From: Jeotgalibacillus aurantiacus
GTDB lineage: Bacteria > Bacillota > Bacilli > Bacillales > Jeotgalibacillaceae
Direction: 5' to 3'
Assembly (NCBI RefSeq): GCF_020595125.1
Contig: NZ_JACNMS010000004.1
Span: 124,001-188,000 of the forward strand
DNA length: 64,000 nt
Below the pieces are notes generated by a model that was not told the DNA's origin, did not search any database, and was given only the letters and a program-made list of their open reading frames with translations. A program made the position numbers and the translations under genes. Shown one piece after another: positions 36,063 through 45,329 of the stretch (position 1 is its first letter; the number at the start of each line of letters is the position of its first letter).

Positions 36063-36551
36063 ATGATGAACTGGACTAAATTGTATGATATGCAACTTGA
36101 ACTTGACCGCTTTATTGAGCGTGAAAATAATATTGAAAAACAGGAAGTAACGGATAAAAAAATACTCGCGCTGCTCGTTGAAGCAGGAGAGCTGGCTAAT
36201 GAAACGAGATGTTTTAAATTCTGGAGCAAAAAAGGCCCATCCGAGAGATCAGTCATTCTAGAGGAATATGTGGACGGGATCCATTTTCTTTTGTCTATCG
36301 GGCTTGATCTGGAATTAAGATATACAGATCAGGCAGAAGTGCATTCTGGCAGTGATTTGAGCGACCTGTTCCTTGACTTTTACCATTCAGTTACTCAATT
36401 CAGAAGCTATCAGAGCCAATTTAATTACGATGGAATGTGGGATCGGTATTTAAAAATTGGGACGGTACTCGGCTTTTCTGTGGAGGACGTCATGAGTGCA
36501 TATACGGAAAAAAATGAAGTTAATATTAAGCGTCAGCAGGAAGGCTATTAA
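36063..36551 (+). CDS. dUTP diphosphatase, dimeric all-alpha type
   Basis: 162 residues, all helical. The dUTPase_2/MazG-like metal site is seen: KKILALLVEAGELANETRCFKFW (ExxE) and ILEEYVDGIHFLLSIG (E...D). It hydrolyses dUTP to dUMP, keeping uracil out of DNA and feeding thymidylate synthesis. Unlike the trimeric beta-type dUTPase, this family uses two or three Mg ions in a four-helix bundle. Start ATG 36063 (or the adjacent ATG 36066) after AAGGAGAGGG. Stands alone between ysdB and ysdC. Confidence 0.85.
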   Translation: MMNWTKLYDMQLELDRFIERENNIEKQEVTDKKILALLVEAGELANETRCFKFWSKKGPSERSVILEEYVDGIHFLLSIGLDLELRYTDQAEVHSGSDLSDLFLDFYHSVTQFRSYQSQFNYDGMWDRYLKIGTVLGFSVEDVMSAYTEKNEVNIKRQQEGY

Positions 36552-36618
36552 TCAGCTTTGTGAATAATCTGACGAAATGGTATAATTTTGACTGGATGAA
36601 AATTAGGGAGGCGAAGAA

Positions 36619-37704
36619 ATGGCTGAATATAACGAACAGCTGACGATGCTTAAAGACTTAACGGATGCTAAAGGTATTCCGGGTAACGAACGTGAACCGA
36701 GAGAGGTAATGAAAAAATACATAGCACCATTCGCTGATGAAGTGACAACGGACGGAATCGGTAGTCTGATCGCCAAAAAGACAGGTGAGGCAAATGGACC
36801 GCGTGTTATGGTTGCCGGTCACCTGGATGAAGTCGGATTTATGATCACGCAGATTGATGATAAAGGTTTTCTGCGCTTTCAAACCGTAGGAGGCTGGTGG
36901 TCACAGGTAATGCTGGCTCAGCGCGTTACGATTGTAACGAAAAAAGGGGATATTACCGGGGTCATTGGTTCAAAACCACCTCATATCCTTCCTCCGGAAG
37001 CGCGTAAAAAACCGGTTGATATCAAAGACATGTTTATTGATATCGGTGCTTCTTCCCGTGAAGAGGCAATGGAGTGGGGTGTCACACCTGGTGATATGGC
37101 TGTTCCTTATTTCGAATTTACTGTCATGAACAATGACAAGATGCTTCTTGCAAAAGCCTGGGATAACCGTATTGGCTGTGCGATTGCCATTGATGTCATG
37201 AGAGCGTTAAAAGATGCGCAGCACCCGAATGAAGTATACGGTGTAGGCACGGTTCAGGAGGAAGTGGGACTGCGCGGTGCCCGTACGGCGGCAGCAACAG
37301 TGAAGCCGGATATCGGTATTGCAGTTGACGTGGGTATTGCGGGGGATACACCTGGTATTACGTCTAAAGAAGCCAGCTCTAAAATGGGTGACGGTCCTCA
37401 GATAATCCTTTATGATGCATCGATGGTTGGTCATAAAGGGCTGAGAGATTTTATTACGGGTATTGCTGATGAGCATGGTATTCCATATCAGTTTGATGCG
37501 ATTGCAGGCGGAGGAACGGACGCTGGATCGATTCATCTTTCTGCGACGGGTGCACCGTCGATTGCGATTACGGTTGCTTCGCGTTATATTCATTCGCATG
37601 CTGCGATGATTCATAAAGATGATTATGAGAATGCGGTGAAGTTGATTGTGGAAGTGATTAAGAAGCTGGATCGTGATGCGGTGAATAAGATTACGTTTGA
37701 TTAA
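36619..37704 (+). CDS. ysdC: M42 family metallopeptidase (glutamyl aminopeptidase-like)
   Basis: 361 residues, the size of B. subtilis YsdC. Cytoplasmic dodecameric aminopeptidase family trimming N-terminal residues from short peptides. Metal ligands are intact: [11 protein letters not shown] (His near 68), [12 protein letters not shown] (bridging Asp near 182), [10 protein letters not shown] (catalytic Glu pair near 214), [11 protein letters not shown] (Asp near 236) and RYIHSHAAM (His near 325). Proteins of this family have sometimes been labelled cellulases, which the sequence does not support. ATG 36619 follows AGGGAGGCGA. Confidence 0.93.
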   Translation: MAEYNEQLTMLKDLTDAKGIPGNEREPREVMKKYIAPFADEVTTDGIGSLIAKKTGEANGPRVMVAGHLDEVGFMITQIDDKGFLRFQTVGGWWSQVMLAQRVTIVTKKGDITGVIGSKPPHILPPEARKKPVDIKDMFIDIGASSREEAMEWGVTPGDMAVPYFEFTVMNNDKMLLAKAWDNRIGCAIAIDVMRALKDAQHPNEVYGVGTVQEEVGLRGARTAAATVKPDIGIAVDVGIAGDTPGITSKEASSKMGDGPQIILYDASMVGHKGLRDFITGIADEHGIPYQFDAIAGGGTDAGSIHLSATGAPSIAITVASRYIHSHAAMIHKDDYENAVKLIVEVIKKLDRDAVNKITFD

Positions 37705-37713
37705 GTGAAGAGA

Positions 37714-37752
37714 GGTTGCCGGGTGGTGAATGTGCCACTTGGCAGCCTTTTA
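37714..37752 (+). terminator. Terminator after ysdC
   Basis: GGTTGCCGGGTGG (from 37714) pairs with CCACTTGGCAGCC (ends 37747), G-U pairs included, then TTTTA. The next 50 bases carry a fragment (GGCGCTTTCCGC) of the dispersed repeat core. Confidence 0.75.
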
Positions 37753-37895
37753 TTATTGGGAAACGTGGCTCTGCGCTGCAGACGGCGCTTTCCGCTCATG
37801 GCTATTAATTCGGATTTTATGGGGTTGTGAAACTATTTTGCTGTTGGTTCGTAAGCTTGTTTATACGAAGTTTAGTGTTGAGGGAGTGTGTAGGT

Positions 37896-38345
37896 GTGGG
37901 TTTGGTTGAGTATGTGCTGTTGTTTTTGGCTGCTGCTACGCCGTGGCTGGAAATTGCATTAGTGGTTCCTTTGGGGATTGTGAGAGGGCTGTCGCCATTT
38001 TGGGTCATGGTAACCGGTTTTGCGGGGAATTTATTAACGGTCTTTTTATTAATTGTTTTATTTCAGAGGGTAAGGGATTATCTGGCGAACAGGAAAAAAG
38101 GTGAAAAGAAAGAAGGGAAGAGGCAGACGAGAGCGCGTAATATTTGGAATAAATACGGGCTGCCGGGGCTATCCCTTCTTGGACCGATTCTGATTGGTAC
38201 TCATATTGCTGCGTTTATCAGCATGTCGCTTGGTGCAGATAAAGCAAGAGTGCTATTCTGGCAAATCGTCAGTATTGCCTTGTGGACGCTGATCTTCGGG
38301 TATGCTGCGATAGCAGGTGTTGATTTTCTGATCCGTGAGTCTTAA
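37896..38345 (+). CDS. Small multi-drug export family membrane protein
   Basis: 149 residues with about four membrane spans (VEYVLLFLAAATPWLEIALVVPLG, FWVMVTGFAGNLLTVFLLIVLF, LSLLGPILIGTHIAAFISMSLG, FWQIVSIALWTLIFGYAAIAG) and a basic loop (NRKKGEKKEGKRQTRAR). This resembles the Sm_multidrug_ex/COG2426 family. The name reflects family annotation; no substrate can be inferred. GTG 37896 is chosen because GGGAGTG lies upstream at normal distance; the open frame upstream lacks a ribosome binding site. Converges with and overlaps sspI by four bases. Confidence 0.75.
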   Translation: MGLVEYVLLFLAAATPWLEIALVVPLGIVRGLSPFWVMVTGFAGNLLTVFLLIVLFQRVRDYLANRKKGEKKEGKRQTRARNIWNKYGLPGLSLLGPILIGTHIAAFISMSLGADKARVLFWQIVSIALWTLIFGYAAIAGVDFLIRES

Positions 38346-38551
38346 TGTTTCAGGCCGTTTTCAAGAAGCTCAAGCATTTTTTGCTGGTCTTCTCCTGAAC
38401 TTTCTTTCCAGATAATTTCAAACAGGACGCCGAGCCCTGGGAGTAATTCTTCCTTTTTACGCTCGATGGAATCGGTAATGGTGTCCTCAAGCTGGGCGGT
38501 TGAATTATCCTTTACATTGTGAATGACGGTTTCGCGGATGTTCAAATTCAT
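38342..38551 (-). CDS. sspI: Small acid-soluble spore protein SspI
   Basis: 69 residues (MNLNIRETVIHNVKDNS...LLPGLGVLFEIIWK...LLENGLKH), closely similar in pattern to B. subtilis SspI (71 residues), a minor spore protein made in the forespore under sigma-G. Its presence says that the organism forms spores. The minus-strand ATG at 38551 is preceded by GAGAGGAGG; an extra upstream ATG would add six residues but lacks a ribosome binding site. Same position, before ysgA, as in B. subtilis. Confidence 0.93.
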   Translation of the reverse strand: MNLNIRETVIHNVKDNSTAQLEDTITDSIERKKEELLPGLGVLFEIIWKESSGEDQQKMLELLENGLKH

Positions 38552-38580
38552 CGTGTTTCCTCCTCTCATATGATCTGAAC

Positions 38581-38610
38581 TATTTTTCCCTGGAATTGTT
38601 TTGTTTATGC
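38581..38610 (-). promoter_or_regulatory. Possible sigma-G promoter of sspI
   Basis: GCATA (38610-38606 on the minus strand) is a full sigma-G -35; 18 bases on lies AAAAATA (38587-38581), a poor match to CATNNTA. The gene is expected to be sigma-G dependent. Confidence 0.35.
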
Positions 38611-38661
38611 GGAAAAACTCCGCTATAATGAGGAAATCGGATAATCAGAGGAGAGAATGGT

Positions 38662-39408
38662 ATGAGTGTGATTCAGTCCATGCAAAATGGGAAGGTAAAA
38701 GAGTGGAAAAAGCTTTTGACGAAAAAGGGACGGGATAAATCCGGTTTGTTTCTTGTTGAAGGATATCATTTGATAGAAGAAGCAATTCTTGCGGATGCAG
38801 TTATTGAAGTGATTGTCCGTGAAGGTGTGGAGATACCAGGAAAAGCAGAGGAGCTACCGGTTTCGATCGTGACAGAGGAGATCAGTGCAGCCCTTGCCGA
38901 GACAGAGCATTCACAAGGTGTATTTGCTATTTGCAGACAGCCTGATCTGAATGTGGCAACGCTGACAGGGAAGCAGCTGCTGATCCTTGATTCCGTTCAG
39001 GATCCCGGAAATATCGGAACGATGATCCGGACAGCGGACGCGGCCGGAATAGATGCTGTCATTTTAGGAAAAGGGACGGCGGATCCTTATAATGCTAAAA
39101 TTCTGCGTGCAGCCCAGGGCAGTCATTTCCATCTTCCGATTGTTAAAGAAGACATCCAATCTGTTCTTGCGTATTGTAAAAACAACGGTATTTCTGTTTT
39201 CGGTACGTCACTGCAGGAGGCACTTCCGTATAGAGAAGTGGACAGCAAGAAAGAATTTGCCCTCATCATGGGGAATGAGGGAGCGGGGATGAAACAGGAG
39301 CTGCTTGAGCAGACCGATCAGAACCTGTATATTCCGATCTATGGGAAAAGTGAATCGTTAAATGTGGCGATTGCTGCAGGTATTCTGCTTTATCATTTAA
39401 AGGGATAG
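38662..39408 (+). CDS. ysgA: TrmH/SpoU family RNA 2'-O-methyltransferase
   Basis: 248 residues: N-terminal substrate-binding region (KEWKKLLTKKGRDKSGLFLVEGYHLIEEAI) and C-terminal SPOUT trefoil-knot domain with the three family motifs, LLILDSVQDPGNIGTMIRTADAAG (motif 1 with Asn and Arg), FALIMGNEGAGM (motif 2) and IPIYGKSESLNVAIAAGILLYHL (motif 3). Methylates ribose of an rRNA or tRNA nucleotide using SAM; the target is not predictable from sequence. ATG 38662 follows AGAGGAGAG. Position between sspI and pheS matches B. subtilis. Confidence 0.92.
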   Translation: MSVIQSMQNGKVKEWKKLLTKKGRDKSGLFLVEGYHLIEEAILADAVIEVIVREGVEIPGKAEELPVSIVTEEISAALAETEHSQGVFAICRQPDLNVATLTGKQLLILDSVQDPGNIGTMIRTADAAGIDAVILGKGTADPYNAKILRAAQGSHFHLPIVKEDIQSVLAYCKNNGISVFGTSLQEALPYREVDSKKEFALIMGNEGAGMKQELLEQTDQNLYIPIYGKSESLNVAIAAGILLYHLKG

Positions 39409-39469
39409 AGATTCCCTCTTTTAATAATAGGCGAATTAGTATATACTTGTTGAGGATAAATCATAAAGA

Positions 39470-39732
39470 CTTTGACGGAGAAAAGTAATCACGTGTGACT
39501 GCAAAAGGGAAGGCGGATCATAGACTGAAAATCTGCCTGCACGAACCATGATGAAGTTCACCTCCCGAGTCGGCATCGGGACCGCTTGGTTTGAGCGTAA
39601 AGATGCACCGGCTAAACGCCGTTATCAGTCAATTGAGAGGATCAGTCTTATAGATAAGCCTGATCAATCAGGGTGGTACCACGGAATCAAAGCACTTCGT
39701 CCCTAGTTTTAGGGGAGAAGTGCTTTTTTGTA
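39470..39732 (+). promoter_or_regulatory. T-box leader of pheST
   Basis: T-box AGGGTGGTACCACGG at 39670-39684; candidate Phe specifier TTC at 39557-39559 in GATGAAGTTCACC. The antiterminator competes with a terminator made of AGCACTTCGTCCCTA / TAGGGGAGAAGTGCT with a T-run to about 39729. The 5' end (upstream of 39470) has TATACT at 39442-39447 as a possible -10 with no clear -35. A weak hairpin after ysgA is at 39404-39425. Confidence 0.93.
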
Positions 39733-39784
39733 TGGAAAGCTTTGTTATCAATTGTTAACAGAGCCATCAAAAGGAGGAAAGGCA

Positions 39785-40828
39785 ATGGAAGAACGCTTAA
39801 AAGAATTAAGCCAGCAGGCGCTGGCGCAGGTTGAAGAAGCGCAGGATCTTAAAGCAATCAACGATGTACGTGTCGCGTATCTCGGGAAAAAAGGTCCCAT
39901 TACGGAAGTATTAAAAGGCATGGGTAAGTTATCTGCGGAAGAACGCCCGAAAATGGGGGCGCTTGCCAATGAAGTGCGTGATGAGATTGCTAAGGCCATT
40001 GAAGTCAAGCAGGAAGAGCTTGAAAGACAGGCGGTGGAAAAACGTCTTGCAGAGGAAGCGATTGATGTAACCCTTCCAGGCCGCCCTGTGCCGGCAGGTC
40101 ATGCTCATCCGCTCACGACAGTGATCAGTGAGATCGAAGACCTGTTTATTTCAATGGGTTATACCATTGAAGAAGGACCTGAAGTGGAAAAGGACTATTA
40201 TAACTTTGAAGCACTGAACCTGCCGAAAGGCCATCCGGCTCGTGATATGCAGGATTCATTTTATATTACTGAGGACATTTTGCTTCGCACGCATACATCC
40301 CCTGTTCAGGCAAGAACGATGGAGCGTCATGCAGGTAAAGGTCCGGTGAAAATCATCTGCCCGGGTAAAGTGTACCGCCGTGATAATGATGATGCGACGC
40401 ACTCACACCAGTTCATGCAAATCGAAGGTCTCGTCGTGGATGAGAATATCCGTATGAGTGATCTGAAAGGAACGCTGAACGTATTTGCCAAAAAGATGTT
40501 TGGTGAAGACCGTGAAATCCGTCTGCGCCCAAGCTTTTTCCCATTTACAGAGCCTTCTGTTGAAATGGATATTTCATGTAAAATCTGTGGCGGTAAAGGC
40601 TGCAGTGTATGTAAGGGAACAGGATGGATTGAAATTCTTGGTGCAGGTATGGTTCACCCGAACGTACTGCGTATGGCAGGATTTGATCCTGAAAAATATA
40701 CCGGTTTCGCATTCGGAATGGGGCCGGAACGAATCGCAATGCTGAAATATGGCATTGACGATATCCGTCATTTCTACACAAATGATTACCGCTTTTTAGA
40801 TCAATTCGGACGAAAAGAAATTCGATAA
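39785..40828 (+). CDS. pheS: Phenylalanyl-tRNA synthetase subunit alpha
   Basis: 347 residues; catalytic subunit of the alpha2-beta2 enzyme charging tRNA-Phe. N-terminal coiled-coil binds tRNA ([36 protein letters not shown]). The class II core shows motif 1 ([17 protein letters not shown]), motif 2 ([27 protein letters not shown]), [12 protein letters not shown] and motif 3 ([19 protein letters not shown]). It also has the C-x2-C pairs ([14 protein letters not shown]) typical of Bacillus PheS. ATG 39785 has AAAGGAGGAAAG upstream; the earlier start at 39728 lies in the terminator. Confidence 0.97.
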   Translation: MEERLKELSQQALAQVEEAQDLKAINDVRVAYLGKKGPITEVLKGMGKLSAEERPKMGALANEVRDEIAKAIEVKQEELERQAVEKRLAEEAIDVTLPGRPVPAGHAHPLTTVISEIEDLFISMGYTIEEGPEVEKDYYNFEALNLPKGHPARDMQDSFYITEDILLRTHTSPVQARTMERHAGKGPVKIICPGKVYRRDNDDATHSHQFMQIEGLVVDENIRMSDLKGTLNVFAKKMFGEDREIRLRPSFFPFTEPSVEMDISCKICGGKGCSVCKGTGWIEILGAGMVHPNVLRMAGFDPEKYTGFAFGMGPERIAMLKYGIDDIRHFYTNDYRFLDQFGRKEIR

Positions 40829-40840
40829 GGAGGGCTCCAG

Positions 40841-43255
40841 ATGTTTGTATCATATAAATGGTTAGAAGAATATGTAGATTTATCGGGCATTACACCTGAG
40901 GAGCTCGCAGATAAAATTACCCGCTCCGGAATCGAAGTGGAAGGAGTCGAGGTTCCAGGTGAAGGCATCAGCGGTGTTGTCGTTGGACACGTGCTGTCAT
41001 GCGAAAAGCATCCTGAGGCAGATAAACTGAATATTTGCCAGGTGGACGTTGGTGAAGAAGAGCCTGTACAGATTATCTGTGGCGCAGCGAACGTTGGCGC
41101 AGGTCAGAAGGTTGCTGCAGCAAAGGTTGGTGCTGTACTGCCGGGTAATTTTAAGATTAAAAAAGCGAAGCTTCGCGGTGAAGCTTCACACGGAATGATT
41201 TGTTCCTTGCAGGAGCTTGGTGTTGAAGGAAAGCTTGTGACAAAGGAGTATTCAGAAGGGATTTTCAACTTCCCTCAGGATGCTGAAGTTGGAGCGGATG
41301 CGATTGAAGCGCTGATGCTTGATGACTCTATCCTTGAGCTTGGTTTGACACCTAACCGTGCAGATGCGATGAGCATGATCGGGGTAGCGTATGAGGTCGG
41401 TGCGATTTTAGACCGTCCGGTAAAGCTGCCTGATTTGAGTTATGAAACGGTTTCACACCAGGCAGCTGCTGACGTTAAGCTGACGGTTGAAGCGAAAAAA
41501 GAAAATCCTGTTTATCTGGCGAAGGTCATGAAAAACGTAAAGGTAAAGCCATCACCTCAGTGGATGCAAAATCGATTAGTCGCAGCAGGTATTCGTCCTC
41601 ACAACAATATTGTGGACATAACCAACTATATTTTAATTGAATATGGTCAGCCGCTTCATGCTTTTGACTTGGATCAGGTTGGAACAGGTGAAATCCTGGT
41701 CCGCCTCGCAAATGAAGGTGAAAAAATTAAAACACTTGATGAAGCGGAACGCACACTTCAGTCTCATCACCTTGTCATTACAAATGGTAAAGAGCCAATC
41801 GCAATTGCCGGTGTGATGGGTGGCTATGACAGTGAAGTAACGTCTGAAACCGTGAATGTTGTCATTGAATCGGCTTATTTTGCTCCGTCATCAGTCCGCC
41901 AGACTTCAAAGGATCTGGGACTTCGCAGTGAAGCAAGCTCGCGCTTTGAAAAAGGCGTGGATCCGAAACGTGTTGCCCTTGCTGCAGAGCGTGCTGCCCA
42001 GCTGATGGCTCAGTACGCAGGAGGTGAAGTTTCAGAGGGAACGGTTGCCTTTGATGAGCTGTCAAAGGAAGAGAAGAAAATCTCTGTTTCCCTTGAGAAA
42101 ATTAATCGCGTAACAGGAACGGACCTTTCGGAAAATGAAGTGCTTGATCTGTTCCGCCGCCTGCAGATCACGGCAGAAGCGTCAGATGGCGTGATCCATG
42201 TTTCAGCACCAACGCGTCGAGGAGATCTTGAAATTGAAGAGGATCTGATTGAGGAAGTAGCGAGACTGTATGGATATGATCTGATTCCAATGACACTTCC
42301 GGTTCATGCGACAAATCCGGGCGGACTTTCTGTGAGACAGCAAAAGCGCCGGTTAATCCGCCAGACGGCTGAAGGTGCAGGCCTTACACAGGCAGTGACG
42401 TATTCTTTGACGAACGAGCAGAAAGCGACTGAGTTTGCGCTTGATACGACTGAGACAGTGAAGCTGTTAATGCCAATGAGTGAGGAGCGCAGCCAGCTGC
42501 GTCTGAGCATCATACCGCAGCTTCTTGAAAGTGTTTCTTATAATCGAGCAAGACAAAAAGACTCTTCAGCCTTTTATGAAATTGGCTCAGTGTTCCTGAA
42601 AACAGTGGATCAGGAACTTCCAAAAGAAGAAGAGCATCTAGCCGGCGCACTGACAGGCCTATGGCAGCTGCATCCGTGGCAGGGTGAGAAAAAGCCTGTT
42701 GATTTTTATGTAGTAAAAGGAATCCTTGATGCGATCTGGGACCGTCTTGGGATTAAGGAAGAGATCCGTTACGAAACAGCCAAAATGGATCACCTTCACC
42801 CTGGACGTACGGCAGCGATTTACTTCAGGGATGAGCAGATCGGTATCGTCGGTCAGGTTCACCCTGTTAAAGAAAAAGAGCTTGACCTGAAGGAAACGTA
42901 TGTATTTGAAGTGAAGCTTGAGTCCATCTACGCACACGATGCGGACCCGCTTAAATACAGTGCCATTCCACGTTATCCATCGATTTCACGTGATATTGCA
43001 CTTGTAACGGACCGCACAGTGGAAGCGGGTACCCTTGAGACGATCATTAAGGAAGCCGGCGGTAAACTGCTGAAATCCGTTCAGCTGTTTGACCTTTACG
43101 AAGGAGACCGTATGGAGGAAGGCAAGAAGTCACTCGCGTTCTCCCTTCTGTATATGGATCCTGAACGTACGCTGACAGACGAAGAGGTCGGCAACGTCCA
43201 CAACCGCGTACTTGAAGCGGTGAAAGAGAAAACAGGAGCAGAACTGCGTTCATAA
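40841..43255 (+). CDS. pheT: Phenylalanyl-tRNA synthetase subunit beta
   Basis: 804 residues, the same as B. subtilis PheT. Order: N-terminal tRNA-binding OB domain ([28 protein letters not shown]), B3/B4 editing domain ([29 protein letters not shown]), B5 domain ([15 protein letters not shown] is before; [21 protein letters not shown] in the B5 part), catalytic-like core and C-terminal FDX-ACB anticodon domain ([20 protein letters not shown]). Follows pheS by 12 bases with AAGGAGG, so it shares the T-box control. A GC-rich hairpin separates it from the converging rnhC. Confidence 0.97.
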   Translation: MFVSYKWLEEYVDLSGITPEELADKITRSGIEVEGVEVPGEGISGVVVGHVLSCEKHPEADKLNICQVDVGEEEPVQIICGAANVGAGQKVAAAKVGAVLPGNFKIKKAKLRGEASHGMICSLQELGVEGKLVTKEYSEGIFNFPQDAEVGADAIEALMLDDSILELGLTPNRADAMSMIGVAYEVGAILDRPVKLPDLSYETVSHQAAADVKLTVEAKKENPVYLAKVMKNVKVKPSPQWMQNRLVAAGIRPHNNIVDITNYILIEYGQPLHAFDLDQVGTGEILVRLANEGEKIKTLDEAERTLQSHHLVITNGKEPIAIAGVMGGYDSEVTSETVNVVIESAYFAPSSVRQTSKDLGLRSEASSRFEKGVDPKRVALAAERAAQLMAQYAGGEVSEGTVAFDELSKEEKKISVSLEKINRVTGTDLSENEVLDLFRRLQITAEASDGVIHVSAPTRRGDLEIEEDLIEEVARLYGYDLIPMTLPVHATNPGGLSVRQQKRRLIRQTAEGAGLTQAVTYSLTNEQKATEFALDTTETVKLLMPMSEERSQLRLSIIPQLLESVSYNRARQKDSSAFYEIGSVFLKTVDQELPKEEEHLAGALTGLWQLHPWQGEKKPVDFYVVKGILDAIWDRLGIKEEIRYETAKMDHLHPGRTAAIYFRDEQIGIVGQVHPVKEKELDLKETYVFEVKLESIYAHDADPLKYSAIPRYPSISRDIALVTDRTVEAGTLETIIKEAGGKLLKSVQLFDLYEGDRMEEGKKSLAFSLLYMDPERTLTDEEVGNVHNRVLEAVKEKTGAELRS

Positions 43256-43268
43256 TAAAACGAAAACA

Positions 43269-43302
43269 GGGCCCGTACTCAGATGAGTGCGGGCCCGGTT
43301 AT
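43269..43302. terminator. Bidirectional hairpin between pheT and rnhC
   Basis: GGGCCCGTACT (43269-43279) / AGTGCGGGCCC (43286-43296), one G-U pair. T-runs on both sides are short, so termination may be partial. Confidence 0.7.
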
Positions 43303-43304
43303 TG

Positions 43305-44222
43305 TTATATCAGCTTTTTCGCCTTCTGTGTGTTCGCGAAATGAACTTTCGCAAATGTGTGAAGCTCCTCTTCGCCAAACTTTCTGATCAGCTTTGCGGC
43401 AGCCTGGTCAACTTTCGCGCCGGCACCTTTAGGGATCGTAAATCCTGCTTTTTCGCTCAGCTGGTCCATGGCTTTAATAAAGGCATAGCGGGCGATAATG
43501 GAAGCTGAAGCCACTGCTAAATGAATCCCTTCAGCTTTCGTGCTAAAATAGACATTTTGACAATAGATCATCTTTTCATTTTGAATATGGCGGTAATACA
43601 CCTGCTTTTCTGCAAACTGATCGATTAAGACACCTTCAGGCTTTTCGGGATTCATTTTCTTCAGTAAATGAAGAATGGCCTGATTATGAAGGACAGCTTT
43701 AATCTTCCCCTGACTCCAGCCCTGTGCCTGCTTTTCGTTATATTTCTCATTCGGGAGCGTCAGCAGACTGTAGGGAATGGTCTGGATTAAACCCCTGGCG
43801 ATTTTGACAATCGTTTCATCCGTTAAATGCTTGGAATCTTTTACGCCAAGCTCCTTTAAAAGAGGAATCTGCTCTTTTTTTACATAAGCTGCCACAACCG
43901 TGATTGGCCCGAAATAGTCACCTGTTCCAACTTCATCCGTTCCAATCAGTGACATCGTTGCTATGTTCTGAGGCAGATCAGCTGATGAGGCCGCTGCTTT
44001 GACAGTCCTTTTGGCATCAGCAGTTCCCCACTTTGCTGCCTCTGTCTCCCCATCTTTACCCTGAAATAATACTTTTCCGGATTTATAGGCAGTTACTGAA
44101 TAGGTAGGTGCTTTTGCTGCGAAAACGGCACCTTGTGGTGGATTTGCTTTTAAACTTCTTTTATAATAGTCCTGCATCTTCAGCAGTTCGCTCTGTGATA
44201 CAGTTAAAACAGTGTTTGGCAT
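43305..44222 (-). CDS. rnhC: Ribonuclease HIII
   Basis: 305 residues; removes RNA from RNA-DNA hybrids, the main such enzyme in Bacillus. N-terminal substrate-binding TBP-like domain (MPNTVLTVSQSELLKMQDYY; AVFAAKAPTYSVTAYKSGKVLFQG) and a type 2 RNase H domain with the acidic site in IGTDEVGTGDYFGPITVVAAYV (Asp-Glu-Gly pattern of RNase HIII), a later Asp in GVLIDQFAEKQVY and HLAVASASIIARY. The minus-strand ATG at 44222 is preceded by AAGGAG; upstream extension of the frame lacks such a site. Confidence 0.93.
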   Translation of the reverse strand: MPNTVLTVSQSELLKMQDYYKRSLKANPPQGAVFAAKAPTYSVTAYKSGKVLFQGKDGETEAAKWGTADAKRTVKAAASSADLPQNIATMSLIGTDEVGTGDYFGPITVVAAYVKKEQIPLLKELGVKDSKHLTDETIVKIARGLIQTIPYSLLTLPNEKYNEKQAQGWSQGKIKAVLHNQAILHLLKKMNPEKPEGVLIDQFAEKQVYYRHIQNEKMIYCQNVYFSTKAEGIHLAVASASIIARYAFIKAMDQLSEKAGFTIPKGAGAKVDQAAAKLIRKFGEEELHTFAKVHFANTQKAKKLI

Positions 44223-44344
44223 ACGGAAGCTCCTTGTCTTAAAGTTAAGATGATACGTCAAATGACCCCCTGTTTTAAAATCAAGGGATTTAGCATTTCG
44301 GTAAATAAAAACCCAATAAAAAGTAAATAATATCAACTTTTATT

Positions 44345-44372
44345 TTGATCTGCAAAATGATCATGTTATGAT
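44345..44372 (+). promoter_or_regulatory. Possible zapA promoter
   Basis: TTGATC (44345-44350), 16 bases, TATGAT (44367-44372), 35 bases before the TTG start of zapA. Moderate match. Confidence 0.45.
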
Positions 44373-44407
44373 AGTGATTAGGATTCTTGAGAATGGGGGC
44401 AGCTGCG

Positions 44408-44668
44408 TTGTCGAATAACGGAAAAAATCGGATAAACGTTGACATCTATGGACAATCATACTCCATCGTCGGCAGTGAGTCCACGTCTCACATCAGACTT
44501 GTTGCCTCAATGGTTGATGATAAGATGAGGGAGATCAGCTCGATCAACCCTTCGCTTGATACATCAAAACTGGCTGTTTTAACAGCTGTGAATGCTGTCC
44601 ATGATTTTTTAAAGTTAAAAGAAGAGATTGAAGAACTAGAGTTCGAATTAAAAAAACTAAGGGATTGA
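44408..44668 (+). CDS. zapA: Cell division protein ZapA
   Basis: 86 residues. Beta-hairpin N-terminal part ([19 protein letters not shown]) followed by helices ending in a coiled-coil ([25 protein letters not shown]), the ZapA plan. It cross-links FtsZ filaments in the Z ring. TTG 44408 is preferred to the longer frame from 44387 because GGGGGC lies eight bases upstream; it then matches the B. subtilis protein (85 residues). Followed closely by cvpA. Confidence 0.9.
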   Translation: MSNNGKNRINVDIYGQSYSIVGSESTSHIRLVASMVDDKMREISSINPSLDTSKLAVLTAVNAVHDFLKLKEEIEELEFELKKLRD

Positions 44669-44675
44669 ATGCTTG

Positions 44676-45224
44676 ATGCTGGATTTGCTGCTGTTAGTCT
44701 TTCTTGTGACCGGCTTTATTATTGGTTTGCGCCGGGGGTTCATCTTACAACTTATTCATCTTGTAGGCTTTTTTATTGCTTTCTTTCTGGCCTACAAGTA
44801 TTACAGTGTGCTCGCACCTAAGCTCACACTGTGGGTGCCTTATCCTGCTTTTGATGCGGGGTCCCGGCTGGCTTTTATTGCGGATACAGTGAATTTTGAA
44901 GAAGCCTATTACAGGATCATTGCTTTTGCCATCATCTTTTTCGGAGCGAAAATCGTGATGCAGCTGATCGGGTCGATGTTCGATTCTGTGGCTCAATTCC
45001 CTATGCTTCGCCCGCTTAATATATTTGGCGGTGGAATTTTAGGGTTTATTGAAATGTATGTGATCTTATTTGTCCTTATTTATATTGCGGCCATGGTTCC
45101 GATGAATTCCATTCAGGATACTTTAGCCGGTTCAGGGATTTCAGAATTCATTTTGCAGCAGACGCCGGTATTTTCAGAGCAGGTAAAAGAATGGTGGCTG
45201 AATGCACAGGAGCCGTCATCGTAA
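44676..45224 (+). CDS. cvpA: CvpA family membrane protein
   Basis: 182 residues with four membrane spans (MLDLLLLVFLVTGFIIGLRRGF, IHLVGFFIAFFLAYKYYS, YYRIIAFAIIFFGAKIVMQLIG, IFGGGILGFIEMYVILFVLIYIAAM). The GLRRGF motif after the first span is typical of CvpA/YshB. Required for colicin V production in E. coli; the native function in Firmicutes is unclear. ATG 44676 or the adjacent TTG 44673 may serve as start; both are close to zapA. Ends in a strong terminator. Confidence 0.88.
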   Translation: MLDLLLLVFLVTGFIIGLRRGFILQLIHLVGFFIAFFLAYKYYSVLAPKLTLWVPYPAFDAGSRLAFIADTVNFEEAYYRIIAFAIIFFGAKIVMQLIGSMFDSVAQFPMLRPLNIFGGGILGFIEMYVILFVLIYIAAMVPMNSIQDTLAGSGISEFILQQTPVFSEQVKEWWLNAQEPSS

Positions 45225-45233
45225 CATTTTCAG

Positions 45234-45272
45234 AAGCCCGGAATTCCATAACAAGGATTCCGGGCTTTTTTA
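45234..45272 (+). terminator. Terminator after cvpA
   Basis: AAGCCCGGAATTCC / GGATTCCGGGCTT (45234-45247, 45255-45267), seven-base loop, then TTTT. Confidence 0.92.
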
Positions 45273-45329
45273 AGAGAAGATAAGGTTAATTGACTATAAA
45301 AGTAATTTATAAGGAAAGGAACCTGTCCC

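Noticed and set aside
37755-37812. Further copy of the dispersed hairpin repeat after ysdC
   Set aside because: Only a core-edge fragment (GGCGCTTTCCGC) is recognisable; no matched arms are found. At most a remnant.
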